Shown here one piece after another: positions 6,880 to 15,671 of a DNA stretch of 40,417 nt (position 1 is its first letter; each line of letters starts with the position of its first letter). The notes under the pieces were generated by a model. It was not told where the DNA came from. It ran no database searches and saw nothing but the letters and a program-made list of their open reading frames with translations. The stretch comes from a gamma proteobacterium HTCC5015 (GTDB taxonomy: Bacteria; Pseudomonadota; Gammaproteobacteria; HTCC5015), in the NCBI GenBank assembly GCA_000155715.1, contig DS990614.1, positions 1-40,417 of the forward strand. Direction: 5' to 3'. Made by a program: the position numbers and the translations under genes.

Positions 6880-9351
6880 ATGCGAGCGTTTCAATCGTTT
6901 TCAATGCTGTTTTATTTATTGTTTCGCCGACTATTAAACTCGGTGATTCGAGTCAACGTCTTGCCCGAGAGTTTGAATCACCTCGGTATCGACCCTGAAA
7001 AACCCGTTTGCTATGTGATGGAAACCCACTCGATTTCCAACCTAATGGTATTGGATATTCAAACCAAGGTTTTAGGGTTGCCTCGCCCCCGCGCGGTGCT
7101 GGGCGAGGGGCCATTGTCACAGTGGCGCTCGGTTTACTCTCTCATTCCGCGCCGAGGTCCCAACGCGTTTGTCCGCAGCTTGCGTTCTGACCCTAAAAAA
7201 TTGCGCGAGATCATCGAGGTGGTCAACGGCGGCGGTGATGACACCGACGTACAGTTGGTGCCCGCTTTTGTGCTCTGGGGGCGTCCCGTTGAAAAGGAGA
7301 ACAGTTGGTTCAAAGCGCTGTTCTCTGACAGCTGGAAAATGACGAACCGCTTTAGCAAATTGATTACCATTTTGCTGCACGGACGCAAAACGCTGTTGCA
7401 GTTGAGTCCCGCTATTTCGCTGCGCGAGGAAATCAAACGCAGCGCTTTGGAAGACCTCGAACACCGTTTGAGTGAGAGCATGGCGCAGCAGTTGAACGAC
7501 CTGCGCCGAGCGACGATTGGCCCCGATTTGTCACACCGCCGCACTCTGGTTAACGAGCTGTTAAAAACGGCGGCTGTGAAGCGCGCCATTGTTACGACCA
7601 TGAAGGAAGAGGGGCTCGATAAAGAGAAGGCCGTGGCGCGAGCGCGAAAGTATGGCAACGAGCTGGCGGCGGACTACTCCTCATCTGTGATTAAGTTTTT
7701 GGAGATTGTGCTCTCTTGGGTTTGGAACAAGCTCTACGACGGGGTTGAGATCGGTCACTTGGAGCGCCTGCAACAAGCGGCGCCTGGCAATTGCCTGATT
7801 TACGTGCCTTGCCATCGCAGTCATATCGACTATTTGCTGCTGTCCTATGTGTTGTATACCAATGGCCTCGTACCGCCGCATATTGCCGCCGGTATCAATC
7901 TCAATCTGCCTATCGTCGGCCCTATTTTGCGCGGCGGTGGTGCCTTTTTTATGCGCCGTAGCTTTCGCGATAACCCGCTCTACCAAGCCATTTTCACCGA
8001 GTATCTGCACGCCAACTTTGTGCGCGGCGTGTCGGTGGAATACTTTGTCGAGGGCGGTCGAAGCCGCTCGGGGCGCATGCTCAATGCCCGCCCAGGCATG
8101 TTGCAAATGACGGTGCGCAGCTTTTTGCGCAACTCGGAAAAGCCGATCACCTTTGTGCCCGTTTACATCGGCTATGAAAAACTGATCGAGGCGAAAACTT
8201 ATATCAGCGAACTGTCGGGCAAAAGTAAAAAGAAAGAAAGCTTAGTCGGCATGATTCGCTCGTTTTTAAAACTGCGCGGCTCATTCGGCAAGGTGCATTT
8301 GAATTTTGGTGAGCCCTTTCAGCTGTCGGAGATGCTCGACCGCGAGCAACCCGATTGGCGCACCCAGCAGTACAGCACAGACTATCGCCCCGATTGGTTG
8401 AAAGGGGTGGTGAACAATCTCGGTCGAGAGGTGACTCAGCGAATTAACGAGGCGGCGGCACTCAACCCCGTTAACTTGTCAGCTCTGGCGCTACTGTCGA
8501 TGCCGAAGCGCGCCATGGGTGAAACCGAGATGGCGCGGCAAATTGATCTCTTCTTGAAGTTGTTCAATCACCTGCCTTACTCCTCCTCTTCTACGGCGCC
8601 CAATATGACGGGCAAAGAAGTTATCGACTATGTCGAGCGCACGGGCATGGTGTTTCGCCGTGAGCATCCCATGGGCGACGTGTTGTATCTCGAAGGCCCT
8701 GAGTCGCTGCTGATGAGTTACTACCGCAACAATGCGCTGCATTTATTTATTTTGCCGTCTTTGGTGGCCAGTTGTTTCACCAACAAGCGCGAATTGAGTG
8801 ACGATGCCGTTTTGTCAGTGTGCATGGCGATGTATCCCTTCCTGCAACAGGAGTTGAGCTTGAGAACGCCGCCCGAAGGTGTTGAGGAAGAGCTAAAACG
8901 CTGTATTCAAGGCTTGCTGGATATGGGCTTGTTGGTGCGCCACTGGACGACCAATGAATTGCGTCGCCCCACCTCGACGACGATGGAAGCGATGCAATTG
9001 CGCGTTTTATCCGAGTTAGTGCGCCCCATGCTAGAGCGTTATTACATGGCGGTCTTCCTGCTTAAGCAAAACGGTTCGGGCAGTTTAACGGTGGACGAAT
9101 TTCAAGATCGAATGCAGAAGCTGGCCCAGCGCGTGGCGATGTTGTTTGAACTGAATTCCCCCGACTATTTTGATAAATCGTTGTTCAGAGATTTCACACA
9201 AGCTCTGCTCGATCAGGAGTTGGTGGTTGAAAACGATGAGGACAAGCTGGTTTATAGCGAGGCCTTACAAATTTTTAATAACGACACCAAGGCGTTGCTC
9301 AATCAGCAGTTGCGACACAGTCTGCACCAAGTGGTGGGAGAAGACGCTTAA
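6880..9351 (+). CDS. plsB: Glycerol-3-phosphate 1-O-acyltransferase PlsB
   Basis: Membrane-associated enzyme that acylates glycerol-3-phosphate at sn-1, the first step of phospholipid synthesis. The 823 residues match the family (E. coli about 807). The acyltransferase block I HX4D is H312RSHID317 in VPCHRSHIDYLLLSY. Block II is GGAFFMRRSF (about 352-361), and block III lies in VEYFVEGGRSRSGR (about 384-397). Long N-terminal and C-terminal helical regions flank the catalytic domain, as in E. coli. A GGAGG lies 11 nt before the ATG, a longish spacing, but this start gives the conserved N-terminus. It is monocistronic here, with its own putative promoter. The function is secure. Confidence 0.96.
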   Translation: MRAFQSFSMLFYLLFRRLLNSVIRVNVLPESLNHLGIDPEKPVCYVMETHSISNLMVLDIQTKVLGLPRPRAVLGEGPLSQWRSVYSLIPRRGPNAFVRSLRSDPKKLREIIEVVNGGGDDTDVQLVPAFVLWGRPVEKENSWFKALFSDSWKMTNRFSKLITILLHGRKTLLQLSPAISLREEIKRSALEDLEHRLSESMAQQLNDLRRATIGPDLSHRRTLVNELLKTAAVKRAIVTTMKEEGLDKEKAVARARKYGNELAADYSSSVIKFLEIVLSWVWNKLYDGVEIGHLERLQQAAPGNCLIYVPCHRSHIDYLLLSYVLYTNGLVPPHIAAGINLNLPIVGPILRGGGAFFMRRSFRDNPLYQAIFTEYLHANFVRGVSVEYFVEGGRSRSGRMLNARPGMLQMTVRSFLRNSEKPITFVPVYIGYEKLIEAKTYISELSGKSKKKESLVGMIRSFLKLRGSFGKVHLNFGEPFQLSEMLDREQPDWRTQQYSTDYRPDWLKGVVNNLGREVTQRINEAAALNPVNLSALALLSMPKRAMGETEMARQIDLFLKLFNHLPYSSSSTAPNMTGKEVIDYVERTGMVFRREHPMGDVLYLEGPESLLMSYYRNNALHLFILPSLVASCFTNKRELSDDAVLSVCMAMYPFLQQELSLRTPPEGVEEELKRCIQGLLDMGLLVRHWTTNELRRPTSTTMEAMQLRVLSELVRPMLERYYMAVFLLKQNGSGSLTVDEFQDRMQKLAQRVAMLFELNSPDYFDKSLFRDFTQALLDQELVVENDEDKLVYSEALQIFNNDTKALLNQQLRHSLHQVVGEDA

Positions 9352-9427
9352 CGAACAGGGCAGGCGCTGTCCTTCTCGCTGGTGGCTTTGTGCTCAGCAG
9401 GGATGGCTGCAGCACGGATTCGTTGGG

Positions 9428-9447
9428 GGTCGGCTTAAAAGCCGACC
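9428..9447. repeat. GTCGGC...GCCGAC small palindrome, copy 1
   Basis: GGTCGGCTTAAAAGCCGACC, an 8-bp stem with a 4-nt loop, lies in the convergent gap between plsB and yaaA. It belongs to a family also present at 21774-21791, 27808-27825 and 36164-36181. It could act as a bidirectional transcription stop, but it lacks a U-tract. Confidence 0.65.
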
Positions 9448-9478
9448 TACTGACTCGGTGGGTCGGGCTGGAGGGTGT

Positions 9479-10252
9479 TTAAGCCGACTCGCGAGTAAAC
9501 AGCCATTGGTCACCTTCTGACAGGGCTTCGTTAAATTGATAACCCTCCCAGTTAAAGTGTTTTAAATCTTCGGGTTTGTTGATCTGGTGGTCGATGGCGT
9601 ATCGCGTCATTAAACCGCGCGCCCGTTTGGCGAACAGGCCAATCATTTTATAACCGCCGTCTTTAGCCTCTTTAAATTGCGGTGTGATCACTCGTATGTC
9701 TAACTGCTTTTCTCGCACGGACTTGTAGTATTCGTTGGAGGCCAAATTCACCAGTGTGTCGCCACCGCTGTCGTGCACGGCTTGTTCGATGGTTTCTTTG
9801 ATGGTGTCGCCCCAAAATTCATAGAGATTTTTGCCGTGTTCTGTCGGCAGCTTGGTGCCCATTTCGAGGCGATAGGCTTGCATTAAATCGAGGGGCTTTA
9901 GAACGCCGTAGAGCCCACTCAAAATACGTAAGTGTTTTTGTGTGTAGTCGAGCGCGCTGTCGGGCAGCGTCTCTGCGCTCAGCCCAGTGTAAACATCACC
10001 CTTAAAGGCAAACAAGCTGGCTTTGGCATTCTGTGGAGTGAAGGGCGTTTGAAAGTCTTGGTAGCGCTGCACATTGAGAGCGGCGAGCTTGTCGCTGAGT
10101 TTCATCAGCTTGGCGACCCCCGCCTCGTCGTACTCTCGCAGTGTCTCTATTAGCATTTGGCTTTGCTTGAGAAAGTCGGGCTGCGTGTAACGCTCCGTGG
10201 GAGAGGCGTTTTCAAAGTCGAGTTTTTTCGCGGGCGATATGACGATTAGCAT
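9479..10252 (-). CDS. yaaA: Peroxide stress protein YaaA (DUF328/UPF0246)
   Basis: Cytosolic DNA-binding protein that lowers free iron and limits oxidative DNA damage under peroxide stress in E. coli. It has 257 residues from the chosen ATG at 10252, which gives MLIVISPAKKLDFE exactly at the family N-terminus; a GTG three codons upstream (10261) is also open. Conserved blocks include LSDKLAALNVQR, FKGDVYTGL, LRILSGLYGVLKPLDLMQAYRLEMG, NLYEFWG, NLASNEYYKSV and FAKRARGLMTRY, distributed across the full length as in E. coli (258 residues). It converges on plsB with a palindrome between, and diverges from the ABC1 kinase gene across about 66 bp. No OxyR site was identified by eye. Confidence 0.95.
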   Translation of the reverse strand: MLIVISPAKKLDFENASPTERYTQPDFLKQSQMLIETLREYDEAGVAKLMKLSDKLAALNVQRYQDFQTPFTPQNAKASLFAFKGDVYTGLSAETLPDSALDYTQKHLRILSGLYGVLKPLDLMQAYRLEMGTKLPTEHGKNLYEFWGDTIKETIEQAVHDSGGDTLVNLASNEYYKSVREKQLDIRVITPQFKEAKDGGYKMIGLFAKRARGLMTRYAIDHQINKPEDLKHFNWEGYQFNEALSEGDQWLFTRESA

Positions 10253-10318
10253 GGTGCGCACTGTAAATTTGCATGGTAGAAAGGGGTATTTTACACAGAA
10301 ACTCGATTGAGCAGGTCA

Positions 10319-11668
10319 ATGAATTCGGACGATAAGGACAATCAAAAGCAGGCATCGCGACCCGCGACGAAGGGGCGCCGCTTTATGAAACTCGCCGGCA
10401 TGTCTGCCTCGGTAGCCAGTCGCTACGCGGGCAATCAGTTTAAGCGAGCCTTTCAATCTCAAGAGCGCCGCGACAGCAGCCGCTCGGAGTATTACGCCAA
10501 AGTCGGTGAGGAAATTGCGGGTACTTTGGGCGAGCTCAAAGGGGCGGTGATGAAGGTCGGGCAAATTGCGTCTCAGGCTAAGGACTTGCTGCCTGAGGAA
10601 ATATCGGGCGCGCTCACTCAGCTTCAGCGCGAGGCGCCCCCGATGGAGTTCTCGGTCATAGAGGAGCAGGTGAGTCAGAGCTTAAATGGCCCCTTGGATG
10701 AGTTGTTCTCAACATTTGATCGAGCGCCCTATGCTGCCGCCTCGATTGGTCAGGTCCACCGTGCTGTGACGCATTCTGGCCAAGAGGTCGTGGTCAAGGT
10801 TCAGTATCCCGGTGTGAGAGAGGCGGTCGATTCCGATTTGAATCATCTGCGCTTTGCCCTGCGCGCCAGTCGCCTGTTGAAAGTCAAAAAAGGGATCGCC
10901 GATGACTATTTTCGAGAAATTCGCGAGCGTATTTTAGAAGAGCTCGACTATGTAAACGAAGCGGCCAATCTCAATTTGTTTCGAGAGTTTCACGCTCGGC
11001 ACGACTCGAAAATTGTCATTCCCAAGGTGGTGGATGCGTTGAGTAGCCACGATGTGCTGACACTGACATTCGAGGCAGGAGATCATATTGGCGATGAGGC
11101 GTTGGAACACTACGACCAAGAGCAAATCAATGCCATTGGCCGCCGCTTGTTTCACGCCATGGGCCGCGAGATTTTCGAGTTAAAAGCCGTACACGGCGAT
11201 CCCCACCCGGGGAATTTTGCCTTTCGTTCCGATGGCTCGGTGGTGATGTACGACTTCGGTTGCATCAAGAAGCTTGACCCCCATGTGGTGGATCACTACC
11301 GCCATATCGTGATCGCTGGCTTGGAGGGCGATTACGAGGCGCTCGATCAACATTTGATCAAGCTAGGGGGGCGCATTGCCAGCGGCCCCTCGGTGGAGGA
11401 TGAGTACTACGATCTATGGCGCGAGATATTTCTGCGCCCCTTCTTTAGTAACGGCCCGTTTGATTTTGCGGCTTCGACGATGCACGAGGATGTGGTGAAA
11501 AATATTCCCTCGGCAATGAAACGCATGAACTCTTTTCAGCCTGTGGTGGGCACGGCCTTTATCGACCGCGCTGTGAGCGGCCATTATCAAACCATGCGCA
11601 GCCTCGGTGTTAAGGCAAACTTTAGCGATGATTTGTACGATGTGCTGGCCTTGGGGGCTGGCGCTTAA
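10319..11668 (+). CDS. ABC1/UbiB/ADCK-family atypical kinase
   Basis: 449 residues from the ATG at 10319; a TTG at 10307 would add four. It is a member of the ABC1 (UbiB, ADCK, AarF) protein-kinase-like family linked to ubiquinone and other quinone lipids. Seen features: the family-specific KxGQ motif (KVGQ, about 79-82), the alanine-rich loop AAASIGQVH in place of a glycine-rich loop, the ATP lysine in VVVKVQYPG, the catalytic-loop HGDPHPGNF (about 290) and the metal-binding YDFGC. No terminal transmembrane helices, which classical UbiB has, are obvious, so it is more like the shorter soluble AarF-like proteins. The substrate is unknown. It is monocistronic, with repeats downstream. Confidence 0.88.
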   Translation: MNSDDKDNQKQASRPATKGRRFMKLAGMSASVASRYAGNQFKRAFQSQERRDSSRSEYYAKVGEEIAGTLGELKGAVMKVGQIASQAKDLLPEEISGALTQLQREAPPMEFSVIEEQVSQSLNGPLDELFSTFDRAPYAAASIGQVHRAVTHSGQEVVVKVQYPGVREAVDSDLNHLRFALRASRLLKVKKGIADDYFREIRERILEELDYVNEAANLNLFREFHARHDSKIVIPKVVDALSSHDVLTLTFEAGDHIGDEALEHYDQEQINAIGRRLFHAMGREIFELKAVHGDPHPGNFAFRSDGSVVMYDFGCIKKLDPHVVDHYRHIVIAGLEGDYEALDQHLIKLGGRIASGPSVEDEYYDLWREIFLRPFFSNGPFDFAASTMHEDVVKNIPSAMKRMNSFQPVVGTAFIDRAVSGHYQTMRSLGVKANFSDDLYDVLALGAGA

Positions 11669-11700
11669 GCAGCGGGCCTCCGCAGGAATGGAAGCTTGGC

Positions 11701-11933
11701 CATAGGTGCCATCGTTTTGGAGATTCCAAATCCAGCCTAGAGTGATGGTTGGGAGACAGCAAGGATAACGAAAAAAATTGCCTCCTTGTGCTGGTAACAA
11801 AAACAATCTCGTCGCTCTGGACTTGATCCAGAGCCTCCCCATCGGAGCCACGGCTTTGGAGATTCCAAATCGAGTTTGGAATGACGGCAGGGCGGCTTGT
11901 CAGCGCTCTGTGTTCTCAGTGCCCTCTGTGGCT
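11701..11933. repeat. Degenerate dispersed-repeat cluster between ABC1 kinase and ttcA
   Basis: The 295-bp gap holds two copies of the palindrome ATTCCAAATC...GGAATGACGG: a degenerate one at 11723-11748 and a good one at 11862-11887. It also holds one copy of the CTCTGTGTTCTCAGTGCC repeat (11904-11933). The same ATTCCAAATC element occurs at 25276-25301, 35478-35503 and 35991-36016. No gene or promoter is recognised here. Confidence 0.7.
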
Positions 11934-11963
11934 AATAAAATTTTATGACGAGCCTTGGTGGAT

Positions 11964-12860
11964 TTATGGCATTTGAAAATCAAAGTCGGGATGCTGCAAC
12001 GAAGGTGGCGTGCTGAACGTCGCTTGATCGTCACTCCAGCGCTTTTGTGCGCTTCTATCCATTTCTCCTCGATTTAATTGCAAGCCTTCAAAATCAAAGA
12101 GCGCTCTATCGGCGAGCTGCGAGGGCGCCACGGATTGCAGGGCGGAGAAAATCGTTTCGATGCGGCCGGGGAACTGCTTGTCCCAATCGCGCAGCATAGC
12201 CTTGATTTCTTGGCGCTGAAGTTTGGGCTGAGAGCCGCACAGATTACAGGGAATGATGGGGAAGTCTTTGGCCTCGGCGTAATCGGCGATATCCGCTTCT
12301 TTGCAGTAGGCCAGCGGGCGGATCACCATGTTTTTGCCATCGTCGCTCAACAACTTGGGCGGCATCGATTTCATTTTTCCCGCGTAGAACATATTGAGAA
12401 AGAGCGTTTCAATCATGTCATCGCGGTGGTGGCCGAGCGCGATCTTGGTAAAGCCGTGCTCCTCGGCATAGCCGTAGAGCGTACCGCGGCGCAGGCGAGA
12501 GCAAAGGCCACAGGTGGTTTTGCCCTCGGGGATCACGCGTTTCACCACCGAGTAGGTATCTCGCTCAATGATGTGGTGGGGCATGTCGATGCTGTTGAGG
12601 TAGTCGGGCAGAATGTGCTCGGGAAAGCCCGGCTGCTTTTGGTCGAGATTCACCGCAAACAGCTCAAAAGAGACTGGCGCACTTTGTTGCAGGCTGCGCA
12701 GAATCTCCAGCATTGTGTAGCTATCTTTGCCACCGGAAAGGCAGACCATGACGCGGTCGCCGTCCTCAATCATATTGAAATCGGCAATCGCCTGTCCCGT
12801 TTGTCGGCGCAGGCGCTTCTGTAACTTGTTGAAATCGTAGCGAGATTTATCTTTTGGCAT
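11964..12860 (-). CDS. ttcA: tRNA 2-thiocytidine(32) synthetase TtcA
   Basis: Iron-sulfur enzyme that thiolates cytidine 32 of certain tRNAs using ATP. It has 298 residues (family about 300). The PP-loop ATP motif is SGGKDS at 42-47. The [4Fe-4S]-binding pairs are C117-x2-C120 (CGLC) and C205-x2-C208 (CNLC). The conserved GHHRDD is at about 143-148. The C-terminal tail is Gln/Ser-rich and poorly conserved. It is a single gene with its own start just after an AT-rich GATTATAGC stretch. It has no coupling to the MATE gene, 114 bp upstream on the same strand. Confidence 0.96.
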   Translation of the reverse strand: MPKDKSRYDFNKLQKRLRRQTGQAIADFNMIEDGDRVMVCLSGGKDSYTMLEILRSLQQSAPVSFELFAVNLDQKQPGFPEHILPDYLNSIDMPHHIIERDTYSVVKRVIPEGKTTCGLCSRLRRGTLYGYAEEHGFTKIALGHHRDDMIETLFLNMFYAGKMKSMPPKLLSDDGKNMVIRPLAYCKEADIADYAEAKDFPIIPCNLCGSQPKLQRQEIKAMLRDWDKQFPGRIETIFSALQSVAPSQLADRALFDFEGLQLNRGEMDRSAQKRWSDDQATFSTPPSLQHPDFDFQMP

Positions 12861-12908
12861 AGCGGCGGATTATAGCACTGGATGGCGGTGCTCACAGTGT
12901 CTTGCACC

Positions 12909-12941
12909 CTAGCAGGCTGCTAGGAAGTGCCCTTGGGCACT
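12909..12941. repeat. Double palindrome (CTAGCAGGCTGCTAG copy 2 and AGTGCC-GGCACT hairpin)
   Basis: CTAGCAGGCTGCTAG (12909-12923) repeats the 15-mer at 5218-5232. It is followed closely by AGTGCCCTTGGGCACT (12926-12941). On the minus strand this lies just downstream of the MATE stop and could help end or stabilise that transcript. No U-tract is present. Confidence 0.55.
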
Positions 12942-12974
12942 GTGCCGCGTGAAGCGTTGGCTGGCTAGTGTCGT

Positions 12975-14333
12975 CTAGGGCGTGGGGTGTTCTCGGTGTA
13001 GCTGGTCTTGACAGCGGCTCAGCATGGGGCGCCCCAGAAGCATGGCGAGCCAGTTGCCGATGACGGCGCCAATAAAGAGTCCGATCAAGTCCCCCAGCAG
13101 GCTGCCGAGCCAAGCGCAGGGGGCAATGCAGACGAATACGCGCAGGCTGCTGAGCCACAGTGTTTTATTGGATTGGCCGCTGGCGTTGAATGCTGTGTTC
13201 ATAATCATCACTGCGCCGTAGCCACAGTAGGCCAAAGGCATAATCCACAGATAGTGTTGGGTCAGCTCAATCACCTCGGGGTCGCTGCTGAAAACGCGGC
13301 TGAGCCAAGGCGATAGCAGCAGCATAAGAAGGTACAGTGACAACTGAAACAGCACGGCAAATTTTAGGCTCAGTGTGAGGGCGTCCCAAGCGCGGTGGAG
13401 CTGATTTTTGCCAATGTTCTGCGCCATGTAGGGAGACAGCGCAGAGGTTAGCGCGAGACACACGACCAGCGCGATGGCCTCCATGCGCGAGCCCGCCCCA
13501 AAGGCGGCGACAGCCGCTTCGCCGTGGTGGGCGACGAGAGCGGTCAATATGCCATTGGCGACGGGGGCGAGCATATTGGCAATAGAGATAGGCACGCCAA
13601 TGCGCAGTAGCTCCCGCCAAAAGCGAGTTAGAAAGCCCCAGTCAATGCGCTGAAATACCAAGAGACGCTCGCGTACGCGAATCAACCAAAAGGCTAAAAC
13701 AAAGCCCAGCCCCCAAGCGATGGCGCTGGCAATGGCTGCCCCGCGCATGCCCATGGCGGGCACGGGGCCCCAGCCAAAGATTAACAAGGGATCGAGTAGC
13801 GCGTTTATAAAGCCGCCTAACACCATAATAATGCTGGGCCAGCGCGTGTCGCCGGTGGCGCGTAGAGCGCCATTCGTCACCATGGGAACGACCATCAGGC
13901 CGACTGCGGGATACCAGATTCCCATGTATTCGCGAATGTAGGGTAGGGTGTCATCATCGGCGCCGAGGAGGCGAAACAAAGGGTCGAGCGTGGCGAGGCC
14001 AACGAGCCCTAGTGCGACGGTAAGCAGTACGGTGAGAAGCAGGCTGTCGGTGGTAATGCGCTGAGCTTGTTCGTGGTCGCCGCGGCCAATGGCCTTGGCC
14101 AATAGAATAGAGGTGGCAATGGACAAACCAATCGTGAGATTGACTACGGTAAAGGTAACGGGGAAAGTAAAACTCACCGCAGCCAGTTCCAGTGTGCCCA
14201 GTCGACCGATGAACCATGTGTCAACGGCTTGGAATAGAATCATGGCCATAATGCCAATGACCATGGGCACCGTCATTTGGCGCAGGGTGGGGCCGATGGG
14301 GCCGTTTAAGATGGCATCGCTACGGGTGCTCAT
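12975..14333 (-). CDS. MATE-family multidrug/toxin exporter
   Basis: Inner-membrane antiporter of the MATE (DinF/NorM) family that exports cationic or organic compounds using Na+ or H+. It has 452 residues and about 12 hydrophobic segments, arranged as two six-helix halves. The N-terminus ILNGPIGPTLRQMTVPMVIGIM is typical (roughly residues 8-29). The segment LLAKAIGRGDHEQAQRIT (about 78-95) and the second-half YMAQNIGKNQLHRA are the conserved cytoplasmic loops. The substrate cannot be predicted. The start is the ATG at 14333, only 29 bp from the divergent DUF1853 start, so its promoter must be very compact or overlap that gene. Confidence 0.92.
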   Translation of the reverse strand: MSTRSDAILNGPIGPTLRQMTVPMVIGIMAMILFQAVDTWFIGRLGTLELAAVSFTFPVTFTVVNLTIGLSIATSILLAKAIGRGDHEQAQRITTDSLLLTVLLTVALGLVGLATLDPLFRLLGADDDTLPYIREYMGIWYPAVGLMVVPMVTNGALRATGDTRWPSIIMVLGGFINALLDPLLIFGWGPVPAMGMRGAAIASAIAWGLGFVLAFWLIRVRERLLVFQRIDWGFLTRFWRELLRIGVPISIANMLAPVANGILTALVAHHGEAAVAAFGAGSRMEAIALVVCLALTSALSPYMAQNIGKNQLHRAWDALTLSLKFAVLFQLSLYLLMLLLSPWLSRVFSSDPEVIELTQHYLWIMPLAYCGYGAVMIMNTAFNASGQSNKTLWLSSLRVFVCIAPCAWLGSLLGDLIGLFIGAVIGNWLAMLLGRPMLSRCQDQLHREHPTP

Positions 14334-14362
14334 GAGGAATCAACTCTGAAGTAGGTGGGGCT

Positions 14363-15652
14363 ATGTTAGCAGGTCGCAGTGCAAAATTAGTCATAGCCGA
14401 TGTGCGCTGGCTGTTGTCGAGCCCATTGCTGTGGGTGGCCGAGGGAGATGAAGGCATTGAAAACCTGCGTAGCGCCTCCCTCTCGCGTGTCTCAGCAGCG
14501 CTCGACGACTTAGCACTAGCCCCTATAGAAGCACTGGTCGACAGGGTGGGGGCGCCCCCCAAGAGTCACAAGCTCGGCGATTATTTCGAGTGGCTGGTGC
14601 AATTGTGGTTGTCGCTCGACCCGACGCTTCATCGAGTGTCGAGCAATCTGGTCTTGAGCCAAGGATCGCGCACATTGGGTGAGCTCGACGTGGTGCTAGA
14701 AAACCGGGAAGACAAGAGCTGGATTCACTTAGAAGTGGCGGTGAAGTTTTATTTGGGATTAGGGGGCGACTCCCAAGCGCTGTGGTTTGGTCCAGGACTA
14801 CAGGATCGGCTGGATAAGAAATACTACAAACTCAATCGCCAACAGCTGATGCGCAGCACCTCAGCAGAAGCCCAGCGCGCCCTCGCCGAGCTGGGCTGTG
14901 AACGTCCCGAGCAGATAAAACGTATGGCGCTGGTGTGTGGTGTTTTATTTGCCCCACAGGGAACGGACTACCGCCCTAGGTTGTGTCAGCCAGATCATTT
15001 GAAAGCACCGTGGATGACTCTGTCAGCTTGGGGTCAGTGCCGCGCGAGCAAGGGGCGTTGGTCGCGCCTCGCCAAATGGGACTGGCTCAACCCCCATTTG
15101 GCAGTGGCGTCTTCGCAGGCGAGGGGAGCTGAATCCGCGGCTAGCTTGGCTGGGGAGACAGCGCCAGTCATGCTTGCCAATGAGTTGGGGCAGTGCTGTT
15201 TTATCGTCCCCGATGACTGGCCTAGGCGGGCTTGGCAGCGGCGCAGTGAGGCGGTTCACGCTTGGCGGCAGCGCTATGCGGGAACGCGTTTTGAGACTGT
15301 GTTCTCGGACTGTCACATGGCGTTTAGCATCACCCGCCGTGTGGAGGGTGGCCAGTGCTGGCCCGAGGGGTTTTGGCTGGGGGCAGACACCCCCGGTAAC
15401 ACGGCGCCGCTTAGTGAGAGAGACAATCAAGCGCGCCGCGAGGAATTGCGGCAGCGTGTCGCTCAGTTGGGTTTGCCCGCGCACTCCATGAAAACGAGTG
15501 ATCCCTGGGGCGAGTATCCCGAGTGGGGATTATTTGTCGAGGCCGAGGCCGCCCGCTGGGAGCGGGCGTTGCTGGATATTGCTCAGTCGCTGGGGCAGGT
15601 CGCCATCTGGTACTGGCACCCCGAGCGAGGGGGCAAGCTACGATTTTTGTAG
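14363..15652 (+). CDS. DUF1853 family protein, possibly nuclease-like
   Basis: 429 residues, all cytosolic in appearance. Family hallmarks in the first third are DVRWLLSSPLL (about 13-23), LGDYFEWLVQLWL (71-83), GELDVVL (106-112) and HLEVAVKFYL (122-131). The order E76, D109, E124 and K128 on predicted strands resembles the PD-(D/E)XK nuclease core, although the spacing between E124 and K128 is longer than the usual ExK. The C-terminal half is variable, ending with WYWHPERGGKLRFL. The function is unknown and the nuclease idea is inference. A GGTGGGG lies before the ATG. It converges on the GGDEF-EAL gene with only 19 bp between stop codons. Confidence 0.85.
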   Translation: MLAGRSAKLVIADVRWLLSSPLLWVAEGDEGIENLRSASLSRVSAALDDLALAPIEALVDRVGAPPKSHKLGDYFEWLVQLWLSLDPTLHRVSSNLVLSQGSRTLGELDVVLENREDKSWIHLEVAVKFYLGLGGDSQALWFGPGLQDRLDKKYYKLNRQQLMRSTSAEAQRALAELGCERPEQIKRMALVCGVLFAPQGTDYRPRLCQPDHLKAPWMTLSAWGQCRASKGRWSRLAKWDWLNPHLAVASSQARGAESAASLAGETAPVMLANELGQCCFIVPDDWPRRAWQRRSEAVHAWRQRYAGTRFETVFSDCHMAFSITRRVEGGQCWPEGFWLGADTPGNTAPLSERDNQARREELRQRVAQLGLPAHSMKTSDPWGEYPEWGLFVEAEAARWERALLDIAQSLGQVAIWYWHPERGGKLRFL

Positions 15653-15671
15653 TACGCGATTGGAGGCGACC

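Noticed and set aside
12078-12824. 248-codon open frame antisense to ttcA
   Set aside because: ttcA has all family motifs in the opposite strand; the antisense frame follows from its codon bias and has no recognisable domain.
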